A DNA stretch of 8,607 nucleotides, from positions 1 through 8,607 of the forward strand of contig CAMLRI010000061.1 in NCBI GenBank assembly GCA_946482385.1. The letters run 5' to 3'. The notes beneath the pieces are model-generated. The model saw only the letters and a program-made list of their open reading frames with translations, ran no database searches and was not told where the DNA came from. Both the position numbers and the translations under genes were made by a program. The stretch is from an uncultured Cellvibrio sp. GTDB lineage: Bacteria; Pseudomonadota; Gammaproteobacteria; Pseudomonadales; Cellvibrionaceae. Below are positions 1-7,558 of the stretch, one piece after another (position 1 is the stretch's first letter; each line of letters opens with the position of its first letter).

Positions 1-962
1 GGTTCGCCGTTGATTTGGGCGAGGACTTTTTGCACCAGGAGTTGGCCGCCCTGGTGGATGCGCTGGCGGATGGTGGTGAGCGGTGGGCTGAAGTAGGAGG
101 CCAGGGGAATATCGTCGAAGCCGACCACGCTGACATCCTCGGGGACGCGGTAGCCGTGCCCCTGCAGGGCTTTGATGGCACCCATGGCGATGTTGTCGCT
201 GGCGGCAAAGATACCGTCGAAATCCAGGCCATTGGCCAGCAGCTGGTTGATTAGCGCAAAACCGGATTCGGTGGAGAAGGCCGCCTGCACATGACGCTCT
301 TGTGCTGCCAGGCCGGCGCTGTTGAGCACATCCAAATAACCCTGGAAGCGCTGGTTGATTTCCGCGTGGGCGGTATCGCCCAAAAATACCAAACGCTGGC
401 AGCCGCGGCTGAGCAGATGGCGGGCAGCCACTTGCCCGCCCTGGTAGTTGTCGCTGCCCACTACGCAGTAGGGGGTATCGGGTTTGGCCGCGCCCCAGGC
501 CACCAGGGCATCGCCCAGCTCGTGCAGTTGCCGCAGGTGGCGGTCGTCGCGCCCTGTGCCTATCACAATAATGCCGTCGGAGCGTTTCGAACCGAGCAGG
601 TGGGAGTGCCAGTCGTCGCTGGCGATGGCAGGGCTGGAAAACAGCAAACTGTAATTGTGCAGATGCAATTCATCGGCAATGGCGCCAATCAAATCCATCA
701 TAAAAGGGTCTGAGGCTTTTTGGTCGTCGCGGCTTTGGGCGTTGATCACCAGGGAGACGGCGTGGCTGCGCTGCAGGCGCAAATTGCGCGCGCCCGTGTT
801 GAGTTTGTAATCCAGCTCGCGCGCCAGCGCCTGGATTTTTTGCCGGGTTTTTTCGTTGATCACCGGGTTGTTATTAAGGGCGCGGGAAACGGTGGATTCA
901 GATACGCCGGCGCGGCGCGCAATATCGGCAATGGATACTGGCGAAGATGGATTTTTGCTCAT
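1..962 (-). CDS. LacI-family transcriptional repressor, C-terminal end cut by window edge
   Basis: This is a sugar-responsive DNA-binding repressor, translated by hand from the minus strand (320 codons visible, about 15-25 residues missing compared with the usual family length). Residues 9-33 form the classic helix-turn-helix (VSIADIARRAGVSESTVSRA, then LNNNP). A hinge helix follows at about 54-63 with a leucine (L61) where family members insert into a central CpG. The rest is a periplasmic-binding-protein-like effector domain ending in the family signature around residues 280-300 (VVGFDDIPLASYFSPPLTTI). ATG at 960-962 is the natural start. A TTG two codons upstream (966-968) is better spaced from an AGGG and could be used instead. 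The gene lies 54 bp downstream of the MFS gene on the same strand, so co-transcription and autoregulation are likely. Its inferred targets are the three CG-centred palindromes at 2414-2475. The effector is unknown; trehalose, glucose or a derivative is inferred from context. Confidence 0.95.
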   Translation of the reverse strand, partial: MSKNPSSPVSIADIARRAGVSESTVSRALNNNPVINEKTRQKIQALARELDYKLNTGARNLRLQRSHAVSLVINAQSRDDQKASDPFMMDLIGAIADELHLHNYSLLFSSPAIASDDWHSHLLGSKRSDGIIVIGTGRDDRHLRQLHELGDALVAWGAAKPDTPYCVVGSDNYQGGQVAARHLLSRGCQRLVFLGDTAHAEINQRFQGYLDVLNSAGLAAQERHVQAAFSTESGFALINQLLANGLDFDGIFAASDNIAMGAIKALQGHGYRVPEDVSVVGFDDIPLASYFSPPLTTIRQRIHQGGQLLVQKVLAQINGE

Positions 963-1016
963 GGCCAAGCGGCACCCTGCAACACATTGAATGCCATGGT
1001 ATGTAACTCATGGGCT

Positions 1017-2255
1017 TTATACAACCGCGCGGCTGACGCGCCGCAGCGGCGTTAACAGGATAAAAATCAAGGCCATGGGCACCAGCGCCAAGTAAAAAGC
1101 GGTTTGCCCGCTGAAGTGGCTAAACAGGGTGCCGGTTAATAGCGAACCGCAGGTGCCACCCAGGGCGGAAAAGATAATGATTAACCCCGCCATGGAGGAC
1201 TGCTGGGCCTTGGGCAAGGCGCTGAGCAGCACCGAATTCAGCAGCGGGTAGATAGGCGCCATAAACAGGCCGATCAAGGGGAATAGATAAGCCACCAGCG
1301 GCAGGTTAAACCAATGGCTGTCGGCGCGGGCGCTCACCTCGTGGGAGAGCGGCAGGGTCAGCAGCACCAGGCTGGCCATGGCGATCAAACAACCGCCCAG
1401 CAGCAGGTGCCAGGGCACAAACCTGAGCAGCCAACCCGCCCCCAGGCGCCCCAGCGCCAGGCTGAGGGCAAACAGGCTGGTGATTTGCACGGCGATGGTT
1501 GCCGGCAGCTTGAGCACCTCGCTGTTGAAGGTGGGCAGCCAGCTGCCGATGCCCTGCTCGATTAGCACATAGAGGAACATGGCCGCCATAAAACAGTAGG
1601 CCAGGGGGCGCCACAACAGGGTCAGCATGGCCAGGAAATCGTCCCGCGCGCGGCTCTGGGGCGCGGGCGCAGCGGCGGAGCTGTCGAAAGGCACCACCCA
1701 CATCAGCAGCAGGTTGATACAGCCCAGGCTGGCAATCACCCAGTAGACATTGAGCCAACTGAGGTTGCCGGGGTTATCGGCGTCGATAAACGCACCGAAC
1801 AACCAATAGCCCGACAACACCCCGCACATAAACACCCCTTCGATGCTATTGAGCAGGCTGGCATGGCCCTGGGAATCCCGGGTGAGCAGGCCGATGCTGG
1901 CGTAAACCGAAATTTTGATCAGCGCAAAGGCCGAGCCGACACAGAAAAACAGCAGCTTGGCACCCCAAAAACTGCCCAGCAGCGGCATGGCCAGGCAGGC
2001 CAACACCACCTGCCCCACCGCCAGTTGCATGGCCAGCTTATAACCCAGGCGCGGCAGGGACGAAGCCACCAGGAAGGAGACAAACGCGATGGGCAGATCC
2101 TTAAAGCCCTCCAGCAGTGCCGCACTTTCCTTGCTCACACCAAAGCTGTTGATGGATTGCAGGATGACGATACCAACGCTGTTCAGCAGCAGGCCAAACA
2201 GGAAGTAGTTGAGCATAAGCACCAGGATAACCGGGCGATGTTGGGAGCTTGTCAT
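1017..2255 (-). CDS. MFS sugar transporter (FucP/FHS-like), probable inner-membrane trehalose or glucoside permease
   Basis: This is an integral inner-membrane secondary transporter of 412 residues. The hydrophobic pattern fits 12 helices in two six-helix halves separated by a polar Ala/Pro/Arg linker at about residues 191-207. Seen features include LIEQGIGSWLPTF at 231-243 and APIYPLLNSVLLSALP at 333-348, followed by a Gly-rich helix (AGLIIIFSALGGTCGS). These resemble the fucose/glucose/galactose:H+ symporter group; that family call is from memory of the motifs, not a search. The ATG at 2253-2255 begins MTSSQHRPVILVLML and has only a weak purine-rich sequence (GAGAAAG) upstream. The gene is transcribed away from the receptor gene across a shared control region and precedes the repressor gene. 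Because the trehalase has no export signal, an inner-membrane importer is needed, and this is the only candidate in the window. The exact substrate is inferred. Confidence 0.9.
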   Translation of the reverse strand: MTSSQHRPVILVLMLNYFLFGLLLNSVGIVILQSINSFGVSKESAALLEGFKDLPIAFVSFLVASSLPRLGYKLAMQLAVGQVVLACLAMPLLGSFWGAKLLFFCVGSAFALIKISVYASIGLLTRDSQGHASLLNSIEGVFMCGVLSGYWLFGAFIDADNPGNLSWLNVYWVIASLGCINLLLMWVVPFDSSAAAPAPQSRARDDFLAMLTLLWRPLAYCFMAAMFLYVLIEQGIGSWLPTFNSEVLKLPATIAVQITSLFALSLALGRLGAGWLLRFVPWHLLLGGCLIAMASLVLLTLPLSHEVSARADSHWFNLPLVAYLFPLIGLFMAPIYPLLNSVLLSALPKAQQSSMAGLIIIFSALGGTCGSLLTGTLFSHFSGQTAFYLALVPMALIFILLTPLRRVSRAVV

Positions 2256-2392
2256 AGCGGCTTTCTCGCTGTTATTGCGCTAATTGGTGGGGCGATACCC
2301 TGCCCGCTCCATGGTTTCAGTCTAGCCCCCGCTTTAACCCGGAAGCCTTCAGCCAGCGCCACAAATCTGCAGGCCCCAGGCTCCCCGAAATC

Positions 2393-2421
2393 AATTTACG
2401 CCCAGGTCAAACAAATTGCAA
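2393..2421 (-). promoter_or_regulatory. Candidate sigma-70 promoter for MFS-lacI
   Basis: Reading the minus strand, TTGCAA (2416-2421, 4/6 match to the -35 consensus), a 17-bp spacer and TAAATT (2393-2398, 4/6 match to -10) give a plausible start near 2386. The -35 lies inside O1. The box matches are modest; the exact spacing and the symmetry with the rightward promoter raise confidence. Confidence 0.55.
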
Positions 2422-2433
2422 TCGTTTGCAATT
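2414..2433. promoter_or_regulatory. LacI-type operator O1 (palindrome)
   Basis: The 20-bp inverted repeat has core TTGCAATCGTTTGCAA at 2416-2431 and a central CG at 2423/2424. Nine of ten base pairs are symmetric. The CG-centred form with half-site TTGCAA is typical of LacI-family targets. The left half (2416-2421) coincides with the candidate -35 box of the leftward promoter. Binding by the LacI protein encoded nearby is inferred. Confidence 0.8.
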
Positions 2434-2437
2434 ATTT

Positions 2438-2453
2438 TTGCAATCGAATGCAA
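2438..2453. promoter_or_regulatory. LacI-type operator O2 (middle palindrome)
   Basis: The 16-bp inverted repeat TTGCAATCGAATGCAA has its central CG at 2445/2446 and seven of eight symmetric pairs. It is flanked by T runs on both sides. Its centre is exactly 22 bp from those of O1 and O3, and it is the mirror axis of the whole control region. Confidence 0.78.
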
Positions 2454-2459
2454 TTTTTT

Positions 2460-2475
2460 CCGCAAACGATTGCAA
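2460..2475. promoter_or_regulatory. LacI-type operator O3 (one degenerate half)
   Basis: The site CCGCAAACGATTGCAA is the reverse complement of O1 at 14 of 16 positions, with its central CG at 2467/2468. The right half TTGCAA (2470-2475) is canonical and the left half is degenerate. The right half coincides with the candidate -35 box of the receptor promoter, so bound repressor would occlude it. Confidence 0.75.
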
Positions 2476-2498
2476 TTTAAAAATGACGCGCCTAGGAT
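2470..2498 (+). promoter_or_regulatory. Candidate sigma-70 promoter for the TonB-dependent receptor gene
   Basis: TTGCAA (2470-2475, 4/6 match), a 17-bp spacer and TAGGAT (2493-2498, 4/6 match) would start transcription near 2505, giving a leader of about 90 nt. The -35 lies inside O3, consistent with repression by a LacI protein. Confidence 0.55.
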
Positions 2499-2529
2499 TT
2501 AATCGACAGGAAGTGTTAAAGCGACATCC

Positions 2530-2547
2530 GGCCCCCGGATTGGGGCC
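2530..2547 (+). other. GC-rich hairpin in the receptor leader
   Basis: GGCCCC (2530-2535) can pair with GGGGCC (2542-2547) around a 6-nt loop. No T tract follows, so it is not an intrinsic terminator. It could stabilise the leader mRNA or be incidental. Confidence 0.35.
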
Positions 2548-2595
2548 ATCCACAATAATTAACAGGCAACCTACCCACGACAGGGGGAGACGATT

Positions 2596-4920
2596 ATGAA
2601 AACTTCACTACTTACCAGCGCCATACGTATGGCCATCCACTCATCCACCACCCGCACCCCACTGCTGCTGAGCGCCCTGGCGCTGGGCTTGATCCAGGCA
2701 CCCGCCTGGGCCCAGGCCGACAACAGCCCAGTGGAAGAGGTGATTGTGACCGGTATCCCCGGCGGTGCCAGCGTTAAGAAATTTGATGCCAGCTTTGCCA
2801 TTTCCACCGTGGACGCCGAGGAGATTAAACAGGTATCGCCCGCCAGTACCGCCGACCTGCTGAAAACCATCCCCGGGGTATGGGCGGAAAGCTCTGGCGG
2901 TGTATCCGGCGCCAATATCTTTGTGCGCGGCCTGCCCAGCGGCGGCGACGCCGACTATGTGACCGTGGCCATTAACGGCCTGGCGGTTTACCCGGCGCCC
3001 ACCCTGTCGTTCATGGAGAACTCCACCCTGTTCCGGGTGGATGAAACCATCGAGCGCATGGAAGGCCTGCGCGGCGGCCCCAACCCGGTGTACAGCAATG
3101 GCCAGGTGGGTTTAACCACCAACTTTATCCTGAAGGAAGGCGGCGAAAAGACCGAAGGCGTAGTGCGCTACACCAGCTCTGATTACGACCTGCAACGCAT
3201 CGACGGCATGGTTAGCGGCAAACTGGACGACGACCTCTACTACATGATCGGCGGCTATGTCAGCTCATCCCCCGGCGTGCGCGATGCCGGCTTTAACGCC
3301 GAGGAAGGCCACCAGTTCACCGTCAACATCACCAAAATGCTCGATAACGGCAAGGCCAATATTTTCCACCGCAGCACCGAAGACCACGGTACCTGGTACC
3401 TGCCCGCCGCCCTGGATGTGGATGGGGTGGATATAGGGATGGACGCCGAATACACCCAGGTAGGCCCGCGCAACCGCCATGTGCTGGTGCCCATGAGCGG
3501 CGCCGATGGCGAAGGCGGCTCGGAGATCCGCTGGGAATCTGTGGATATGGGCAAAGGCCGCGGCTGGGATGGCAGCGTGACCGGTGGTGCCCTGGAATTG
3601 AACCTGCCCAACGACTGGAGCCTGGCCGACCGCTTTAGCCTGACCGAGGGCGCCGCCAATACCTACGGCTTTGTGCCCCAAGGTGGCGCCGTAACCCTGG
3701 GCAGCCTGAACGGCGACGCAGATGGCGAAACTGTGTCTGGCATGGATCTGGAGTCTGGCCAGCTGGTACAACAATTCGGCCCCTGGGTAGTGGAAAAAGA
3801 CATCAAAACCTTTAACAACGACCTGAGCCTGGCCAAACGCTGGGATGCCTTCAAGCTCACCCTGGGCTACTACAGCTCCAGCTGGGAAGTGGATGAGTTT
3901 TGGTCCATCGGCAACCAAAAATGGTATGTGCTCGGCCAAAACGGCGAGCAGGTCAGCCCGGACAGTATCGACGACGCCTGCCAGGCAGCCGACACCACCA
4001 CCTGTACCTGGAAATACGATGTCGATGCCCTGGGCAACGCGCGGGAAAATGCTTTTTATATCGCCGGTGAAACCTACCTGGGCGATGTCACCCTGGATGC
4101 CGGGGTGCGCTTTGCCAACCGCGAAACCAGCTATGCCGGCGATACAGGCGCGCTTGATGGCTACGCCGAAACCGTCGCCGAAGCCGATGAAGACAATGTG
4201 GCCTACACAGCCGCGGCCAACTGGAATTTCCGCGATGACATGGGCGTGTTTGTGCGCATCAACGAAGGGGCCAAATTTGCCGACTTTGACGATTACCGCA
4301 ACTTCATTACCAACTTCAACAACGGCTCGGATTTGATTATCGATGTCAGCCAATTGGAGCTGGGTTACAAACTCGCGCGCGACAACTACTCGCTCTACGC
4401 CACTGCCTACCACAACCAAACCAAAGGCCAGCCCTTCTGCGATGTGGGCGGCGCCAGCTGTACCCGGGTGGAAACTGTAGCCACAGGTGTGGAACTGGAC
4501 GGCAAACTCTACCTGGGCGATTTCACCCTTGACCTGAATGCCACCATCCAGGAACCGGAAATCGACAACGGCGAGTTAAAAGGCAACCAGGTGCAACGCC
4601 AACCCACCCACATGATGCGCCTGACCCCCAGCTACAACATCACCCTGGGCAACAACATAGAAACATCGCTCTATGCCACTTACAGCGTAATCAGCGACCG
4701 CTACGGTGATAACACCAACCTCAACAAACTGGGCAGCTACACCAAACTGGATTTTGGGGTGCAAATGAATATCGACCAGGTGAACATTCAATTGGCGGTC
4801 GACAACGCCACCGATGAATTGGCACTCACCGAAAGTGACCCGCGCGCAGTGGGCACCTCGGCCAATGGTCGCTACATACTGCCACGCAATGTGAAGCTGA
4901 GCCTGGGTTACAAATTCTAA
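2596..4920 (+). CDS. TonB-dependent outer-membrane receptor, probable trehalose/glucoside importer
   Basis: This outer-membrane active transporter of 774 residues would be energised by TonB-ExbBD. A signal peptide is visible with an Arg-bearing n-region, hydrophobic LLLSALALGLIQ and likely cleavage after AWA (residue 39). A TonB-box-like EEVIVTG follows at 47-53. The plug domain spans about 63-180, with IFVRGLPSGGDADYVTVAI near 108-126 and NFILKEG near 176. The remainder is beta-barrel with alternating aromatic strands, ending in the barrel-type C-terminus SLGYKF with a terminal Phe. There is no N-terminal signalling (STN) or carboxypeptidase-like extension and no SusD partner gene. Two close cysteine pairs (C462/C470, C615/C622) probably form disulfides in surface loops. 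The start is well supported by GGGGGAG 6 nt upstream of the ATG. Substrate is inferred from the trehalase downstream; an iron-chelate role is unlikely given the sugar genes and the LacI-type operators. Confidence 0.93.
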   Translation: MKTSLLTSAIRMAIHSSTTRTPLLLSALALGLIQAPAWAQADNSPVEEVIVTGIPGGASVKKFDASFAISTVDAEEIKQVSPASTADLLKTIPGVWAESSGGVSGANIFVRGLPSGGDADYVTVAINGLAVYPAPTLSFMENSTLFRVDETIERMEGLRGGPNPVYSNGQVGLTTNFILKEGGEKTEGVVRYTSSDYDLQRIDGMVSGKLDDDLYYMIGGYVSSSPGVRDAGFNAEEGHQFTVNITKMLDNGKANIFHRSTEDHGTWYLPAALDVDGVDIGMDAEYTQVGPRNRHVLVPMSGADGEGGSEIRWESVDMGKGRGWDGSVTGGALELNLPNDWSLADRFSLTEGAANTYGFVPQGGAVTLGSLNGDADGETVSGMDLESGQLVQQFGPWVVEKDIKTFNNDLSLAKRWDAFKLTLGYYSSSWEVDEFWSIGNQKWYVLGQNGEQVSPDSIDDACQAADTTTCTWKYDVDALGNARENAFYIAGETYLGDVTLDAGVRFANRETSYAGDTGALDGYAETVAEADEDNVAYTAAANWNFRDDMGVFVRINEGAKFADFDDYRNFITNFNNGSDLIIDVSQLELGYKLARDNYSLYATAYHNQTKGQPFCDVGGASCTRVETVATGVELDGKLYLGDFTLDLNATIQEPEIDNGELKGNQVQRQPTHMMRLTPSYNITLGNNIETSLYATYSVISDRYGDNTNLNKLGSYTKLDFGVQMNIDQVNIQLAVDNATDELALTESDPRAVGTSANGRYILPRNVKLSLGYKF

Positions 4921-4936
4921 TCCGGGTAAGCCCTTT

Positions 4937-4966
4937 GGAGCCGTGCTGCGCGCCGGCTCCCTTTTT
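4937..4966 (+). terminator. Hairpin with short T tract after the receptor gene (terminator or attenuator)
   Basis: GGAGCCG (4937-4943) pairs with CGGCTCC (4954-4960) around a 10-nt loop, followed by CTTTTTC. The 7-bp stem and five T residues suggest a modest intrinsic terminator. Because the trehalase gene follows in the same direction with no obvious promoter, partial read-through is plausible. That would give more receptor than enzyme. Confidence 0.6.
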
Positions 4967-5039
4967 CGGGCGCGCCAGTTGTGCCTTACACAGCAAGAAC
5001 ACGATTTAATTTTTACGATACCAGCTGCGGGACGCCATT

Positions 5040-6500
5040 ATGTTTAAAGAAATCCAGCTATCCAGCCTGTTCGAGGATTCCAAGACATTTGTCGATAGCA
5101 CCCCCAGGCTGCCTATGGCGCACATAGCCGCGCGCTACCAGGTGCAAAAACACCTGGCGGATTTCGATTTGGCCGCCTTTGTGGCCGCCCACTTTGATTT
5201 GCCACCGGCCGTTAGCAGCGACTACCACAGCGACACCAATCAACCGGTAGAACAACACATTGCAGAACTCTGGGACCTGCTCACCCGCCCGGGGGATAGT
5301 GCCAGCCACCCGGACAACACCCTGATCCCCCTGCCCCACGCCTATGTGGTGCCCGGTGGGCGCTTCCGCGAAATTTATTACTGGGACAGCTACTTCACCA
5401 TGCTCGGGTTACAAGCCTCCAATCGCTGGGATTTAATTGAAGGCATGGTTAATAATTTTTCCTACCTGATCGACACCCTGGGCTTTATTCCCAACGGCAA
5501 CCGCCGCTATTACGAGGGCCGCTCACAGCCGCCCTTCTACGCGTTAATGCTGGAGCTTTTGGCGCAACACAAAGGCAATAATATTTACGCCCGCTACTTG
5601 CCCTGCCTGTTAAAAGAATATGCGTTTTGGATGGAGGGCGCCGACCAATTGAGCGCCGCAGAACCCTGCCATCGCCGCGTGGTGCGCCTGCCCGATGGCA
5701 GCATCCTCAACCGCTATTGGGACGATATAGCCGCACCCCGCCCGGAATCTTTTAAAGAGGATTACCTGCTCGCCGAGCCATCGCCCAACAAGCGCGAACT
5801 CTATCGCCATGTGCGCGCCGCCGCCGAATCCGGTTGGGATTTCAGCAGCCGCTGGCTGAAAAACAGCGGCGATATGCGCAGCATCCACACCACCGACATA
5901 GTGCCGGTGGATTTAAATGCGCTGATGTACAACCTGGAGCAAAGCCTGGCCAATATTTATCAGCAACTGGGCGATAGCGATGTCGCCAACCACTACCGCC
6001 AGCGCGCCAGCGCGCGCCAGCAAGCACTGCAGCAGTATTGCTGGAATGCCGCGACAAATTTTTTTCACGATTACGATTTTGTGCAACAACAGCAAACGCC
6101 AGTGCTGTCGCTGGCGGCGCTCTACCCGCTCTATTTCAACATGGCGGATAGCACCCAGGCCGCGCACATTGCCCAGCGAGTTGCACAGGAATTTTTGCAA
6201 CGGGGAGGGCTGACCACCACACTCAAACATACGGGTCAGCAGTGGGACGCACCCAATGGCTGGGCACCCTTGCAATGGGTGGCCATCCAGGGGTTGCGCA
6301 ACTACCACCACCTGGCTATCGCCGACGAAATTAAACAGCGCTGGATCAAACTCAACCGCGAGGTTTATAAAAAAACCGGCAAGCTGTTGGAAAAATACAA
6401 TGTCTACGATACCGATTTGCCAGGTGGTGGCGGCGAATACGAATTGCAAGACGGTTTTGGCTGGACCAATGGTGTACTGCTAAAACTGATTAGCGAATAG
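5040..6500 (+). CDS. treF: Alpha,alpha-trehalase, GH37, cytoplasmic (TreF-like)
   Basis: This enzyme hydrolyses trehalose to two glucose molecules by an inverting mechanism. Its 486 residues contain GH37 signature 1, PGGRFREIYYWDSY at 105-118, and signature 2, QWDAPNGWAPL at 401-411. The expected catalytic acid is D267 within ESGWDFSSRW and the catalytic base is E466 within PGGGGEY; these assignments follow the E. coli trehalase literature. The usual C-terminal GFGWTNGV is present. The N-terminus MFKEIQLSSLFEDSK has no signal peptide, and an in-frame TAA at 5007-5009 rules out an upstream ATG extension, so the enzyme should be cytoplasmic. It is shorter than the E. coli enzymes (about 550-565) because it begins close to the catalytic domain. 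The ribosome-binding site is weak (GCGGGA, 5027-5032). It lies 119 bp after the receptor gene and before two secreted proteins. Confidence 0.96.
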   Translation: MFKEIQLSSLFEDSKTFVDSTPRLPMAHIAARYQVQKHLADFDLAAFVAAHFDLPPAVSSDYHSDTNQPVEQHIAELWDLLTRPGDSASHPDNTLIPLPHAYVVPGGRFREIYYWDSYFTMLGLQASNRWDLIEGMVNNFSYLIDTLGFIPNGNRRYYEGRSQPPFYALMLELLAQHKGNNIYARYLPCLLKEYAFWMEGADQLSAAEPCHRRVVRLPDGSILNRYWDDIAAPRPESFKEDYLLAEPSPNKRELYRHVRAAAESGWDFSSRWLKNSGDMRSIHTTDIVPVDLNALMYNLEQSLANIYQQLGDSDVANHYRQRASARQQALQQYCWNAATNFFHDYDFVQQQQTPVLSLAALYPLYFNMADSTQAAHIAQRVAQEFLQRGGLTTTLKHTGQQWDAPNGWAPLQWVAIQGLRNYHHLAIADEIKQRWIKLNREVYKKTGKLLEKYNVYDTDLPGGGGEYELQDGFGWTNGVLLKLISE

Positions 6501-6619
6501 GAATCAACCATACAAATTACACAAGTGCCGGGGACAAGGCACAGGGCTTCTTCACATAACACCCATAACTTAGTTCGCTCACAAAGCCCCAACCAGGAAG
6601 TGCGGGGCAGGAGGCCTGT

Positions 6620-7558
6620 ATGTACCCACGCGTTTTTCTGCGCACTTGCTGCGCTGCCCTCGCTATTTTTTTCTCCATCACTTTTTACCCTGGCTGCTCT
6701 TTATTGCTGTGCAGCTTAGCCGCACCGGCGCAGGCCACCAATACGGTGATCCACGTTAACGCCCCCAGCTCCGGCACCGGCGATTACGAGTTGAGCCTAT
6801 TGCGCCTGGCGCTGGAAAAAATCCACAAGCCCTACGAGATTCGCCCAGTGCCGGAAAATGGCGCCACCCAGGCGCGCATCATCGAATTGATCGACAGCGG
6901 CCAGGTGGATTTATTTTGGGCCGCCACCAGCCTGGAGCTGGAAAAAAAATTAACTCCGGTACGCATTCCACTCTACAAGGGGCTACTCGGCTACCGGGTG
7001 CTATTAATTCGCCGCGACGACCAGCCCCGTTTCCAATCGATTAAAACCGCCGCGCAACTTAAAACCATCAAACTGGGGCAAGGCAAAACCTGGGCCGACA
7101 CCGACATACTTTCGGCCAATGGTTTTACCCTGGTCACCAGCATGAAATACCCGGGGCTCTTCCACATGCTCGATGGCGGCCGCTTTGATGCCTTCCCCCG
7201 CGGCATCCAGGAGCCCTGGGCAGAGCTGCGCCAGTTTAGCCAGCTCAACCTGGCGGTGGAGCAGAGCCTGCTGCTGCGCTACAAAATGCCGCTGTATTTT
7301 TTTACCTCCAACGCCAACCAGGAATTAGCGCGCGATATAGAAGCCGGGCTCAACCTCGCCATTGCCGATGGCTCCTTTGACCGGGTGTTTTGGGGCTCGC
7401 CCCTGGTGCAGGATATTTTGCGCTATGCGCAATTGCCGGGGCGCACCCTCATCGATATCGACAACCCCCACCTACCGCCCAAGACTCCACTGGATCGCCG
7501 TGAATTATGGGTAGATTTTTCGGAGTTAATTGATCATGCCAACCACATACATTTTTAA
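6620..7558 (+). CDS. Exported solute-binding-like protein A (type II periplasmic-binding fold), function unknown
   Basis: The protein has 312 residues and a Sec signal peptide with likely cleavage after AQA (residue 39). The mature part resembles the extracellular solute-binding / SBP_bac_3-like superfamily: LSLLRLALEKI near 59-69, SGQVDLFWA near 93-101, and a conserved block GQGKTWADTDIL (153-164) with ALVTS-type and HMLDGGRFDAFPR (182-194) segments. The start is firm, with CAGGAGG at 6608-6614, 5 nt before the ATG. It lies 119 bp after the trehalase with no terminator between, so it may be in the same transcript. No permease or ATPase gene accompanies it. It aligns along its length with the next gene, indicating tandem duplication. 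It could be a ligand sensor or scavenging protein; the ligand is not predictable from the sequence. Cysteines in the signal region do not form a good lipobox. Confidence 0.85.
   Translation: MYPRVFLRTCCAALAIFFSITFYPGCSLLLCSLAAPAQATNTVIHVNAPSSGTGDYELSLLRLALEKIHKPYEIRPVPENGATQARIIELIDSGQVDLFWAATSLELEKKLTPVRIPLYKGLLGYRVLLIRRDDQPRFQSIKTAAQLKTIKLGQGKTWADTDILSANGFTLVTSMKYPGLFHMLDGGRFDAFPRGIQEPWAELRQFSQLNLAVEQSLLLRYKMPLYFFTSNANQELARDIEAGLNLAIADGSFDRVFWGSPLVQDILRYAQLPGRTLIDIDNPHLPPKTPLDRRELWVDFSELIDHANHIHF

Larger units (their letters stand above)
2256..2595. promoter_or_regulatory. Divergent control region between MFS and TonB-receptor genes
   Basis: These 340 bp contain no supportable gene. An AT-rich core at about 2393-2500 holds three palindromic operators and two outward-facing candidate promoters. 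The left arm (2256-2392) would be the leader of the MFS mRNA, about 130 nt; I see no clear element in it. The right arm (about 2505-2595) would be a leader of roughly 90 nt for the receptor mRNA, containing a short GC hairpin and ending in a strong ribosome-binding site (GGGGGAG at 2583-2589). Confidence 0.85.

Noticed and set aside
2414..2475. Three regularly spaced repeats considered as a CRISPR-like array
   Set aside because: The units are 16-20 bp palindromes 22 bp centre to centre, leaving only a few bases between them, with the third inverted. They fit operators, not repeat-spacer units.
1863..2480. Plus-strand open frame antisense to the MFS gene and running into the control region
   Set aside because: The product is Gln/His/Arg-rich low-complexity sequence, it is antisense to a clear 12-helix protein, and it would run through the operators.
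3265..4419. Long open frame (384 codons) on the minus strand inside the receptor gene
   Set aside because: It is fully antisense to a well-supported TonB-dependent receptor, its translation is Val/Gly/Ala-rich with no recognisable domain, and it reflects codon bias in the GC-rich coding strand.
6525..6542. GTGCC / GGCAC inverted repeat after the trehalase considered as a terminator
   Set aside because: The stem is only 5 bp with an 8-nt loop and no T tract follows.
6620..6740. Cysteines 26 and 31 of protein A considered as a lipoprotein attachment site
   Set aside because: The residues before them (YPG and LLL) do not match a lipobox, and a good signal-peptidase I site (AQA) follows at residue 39.
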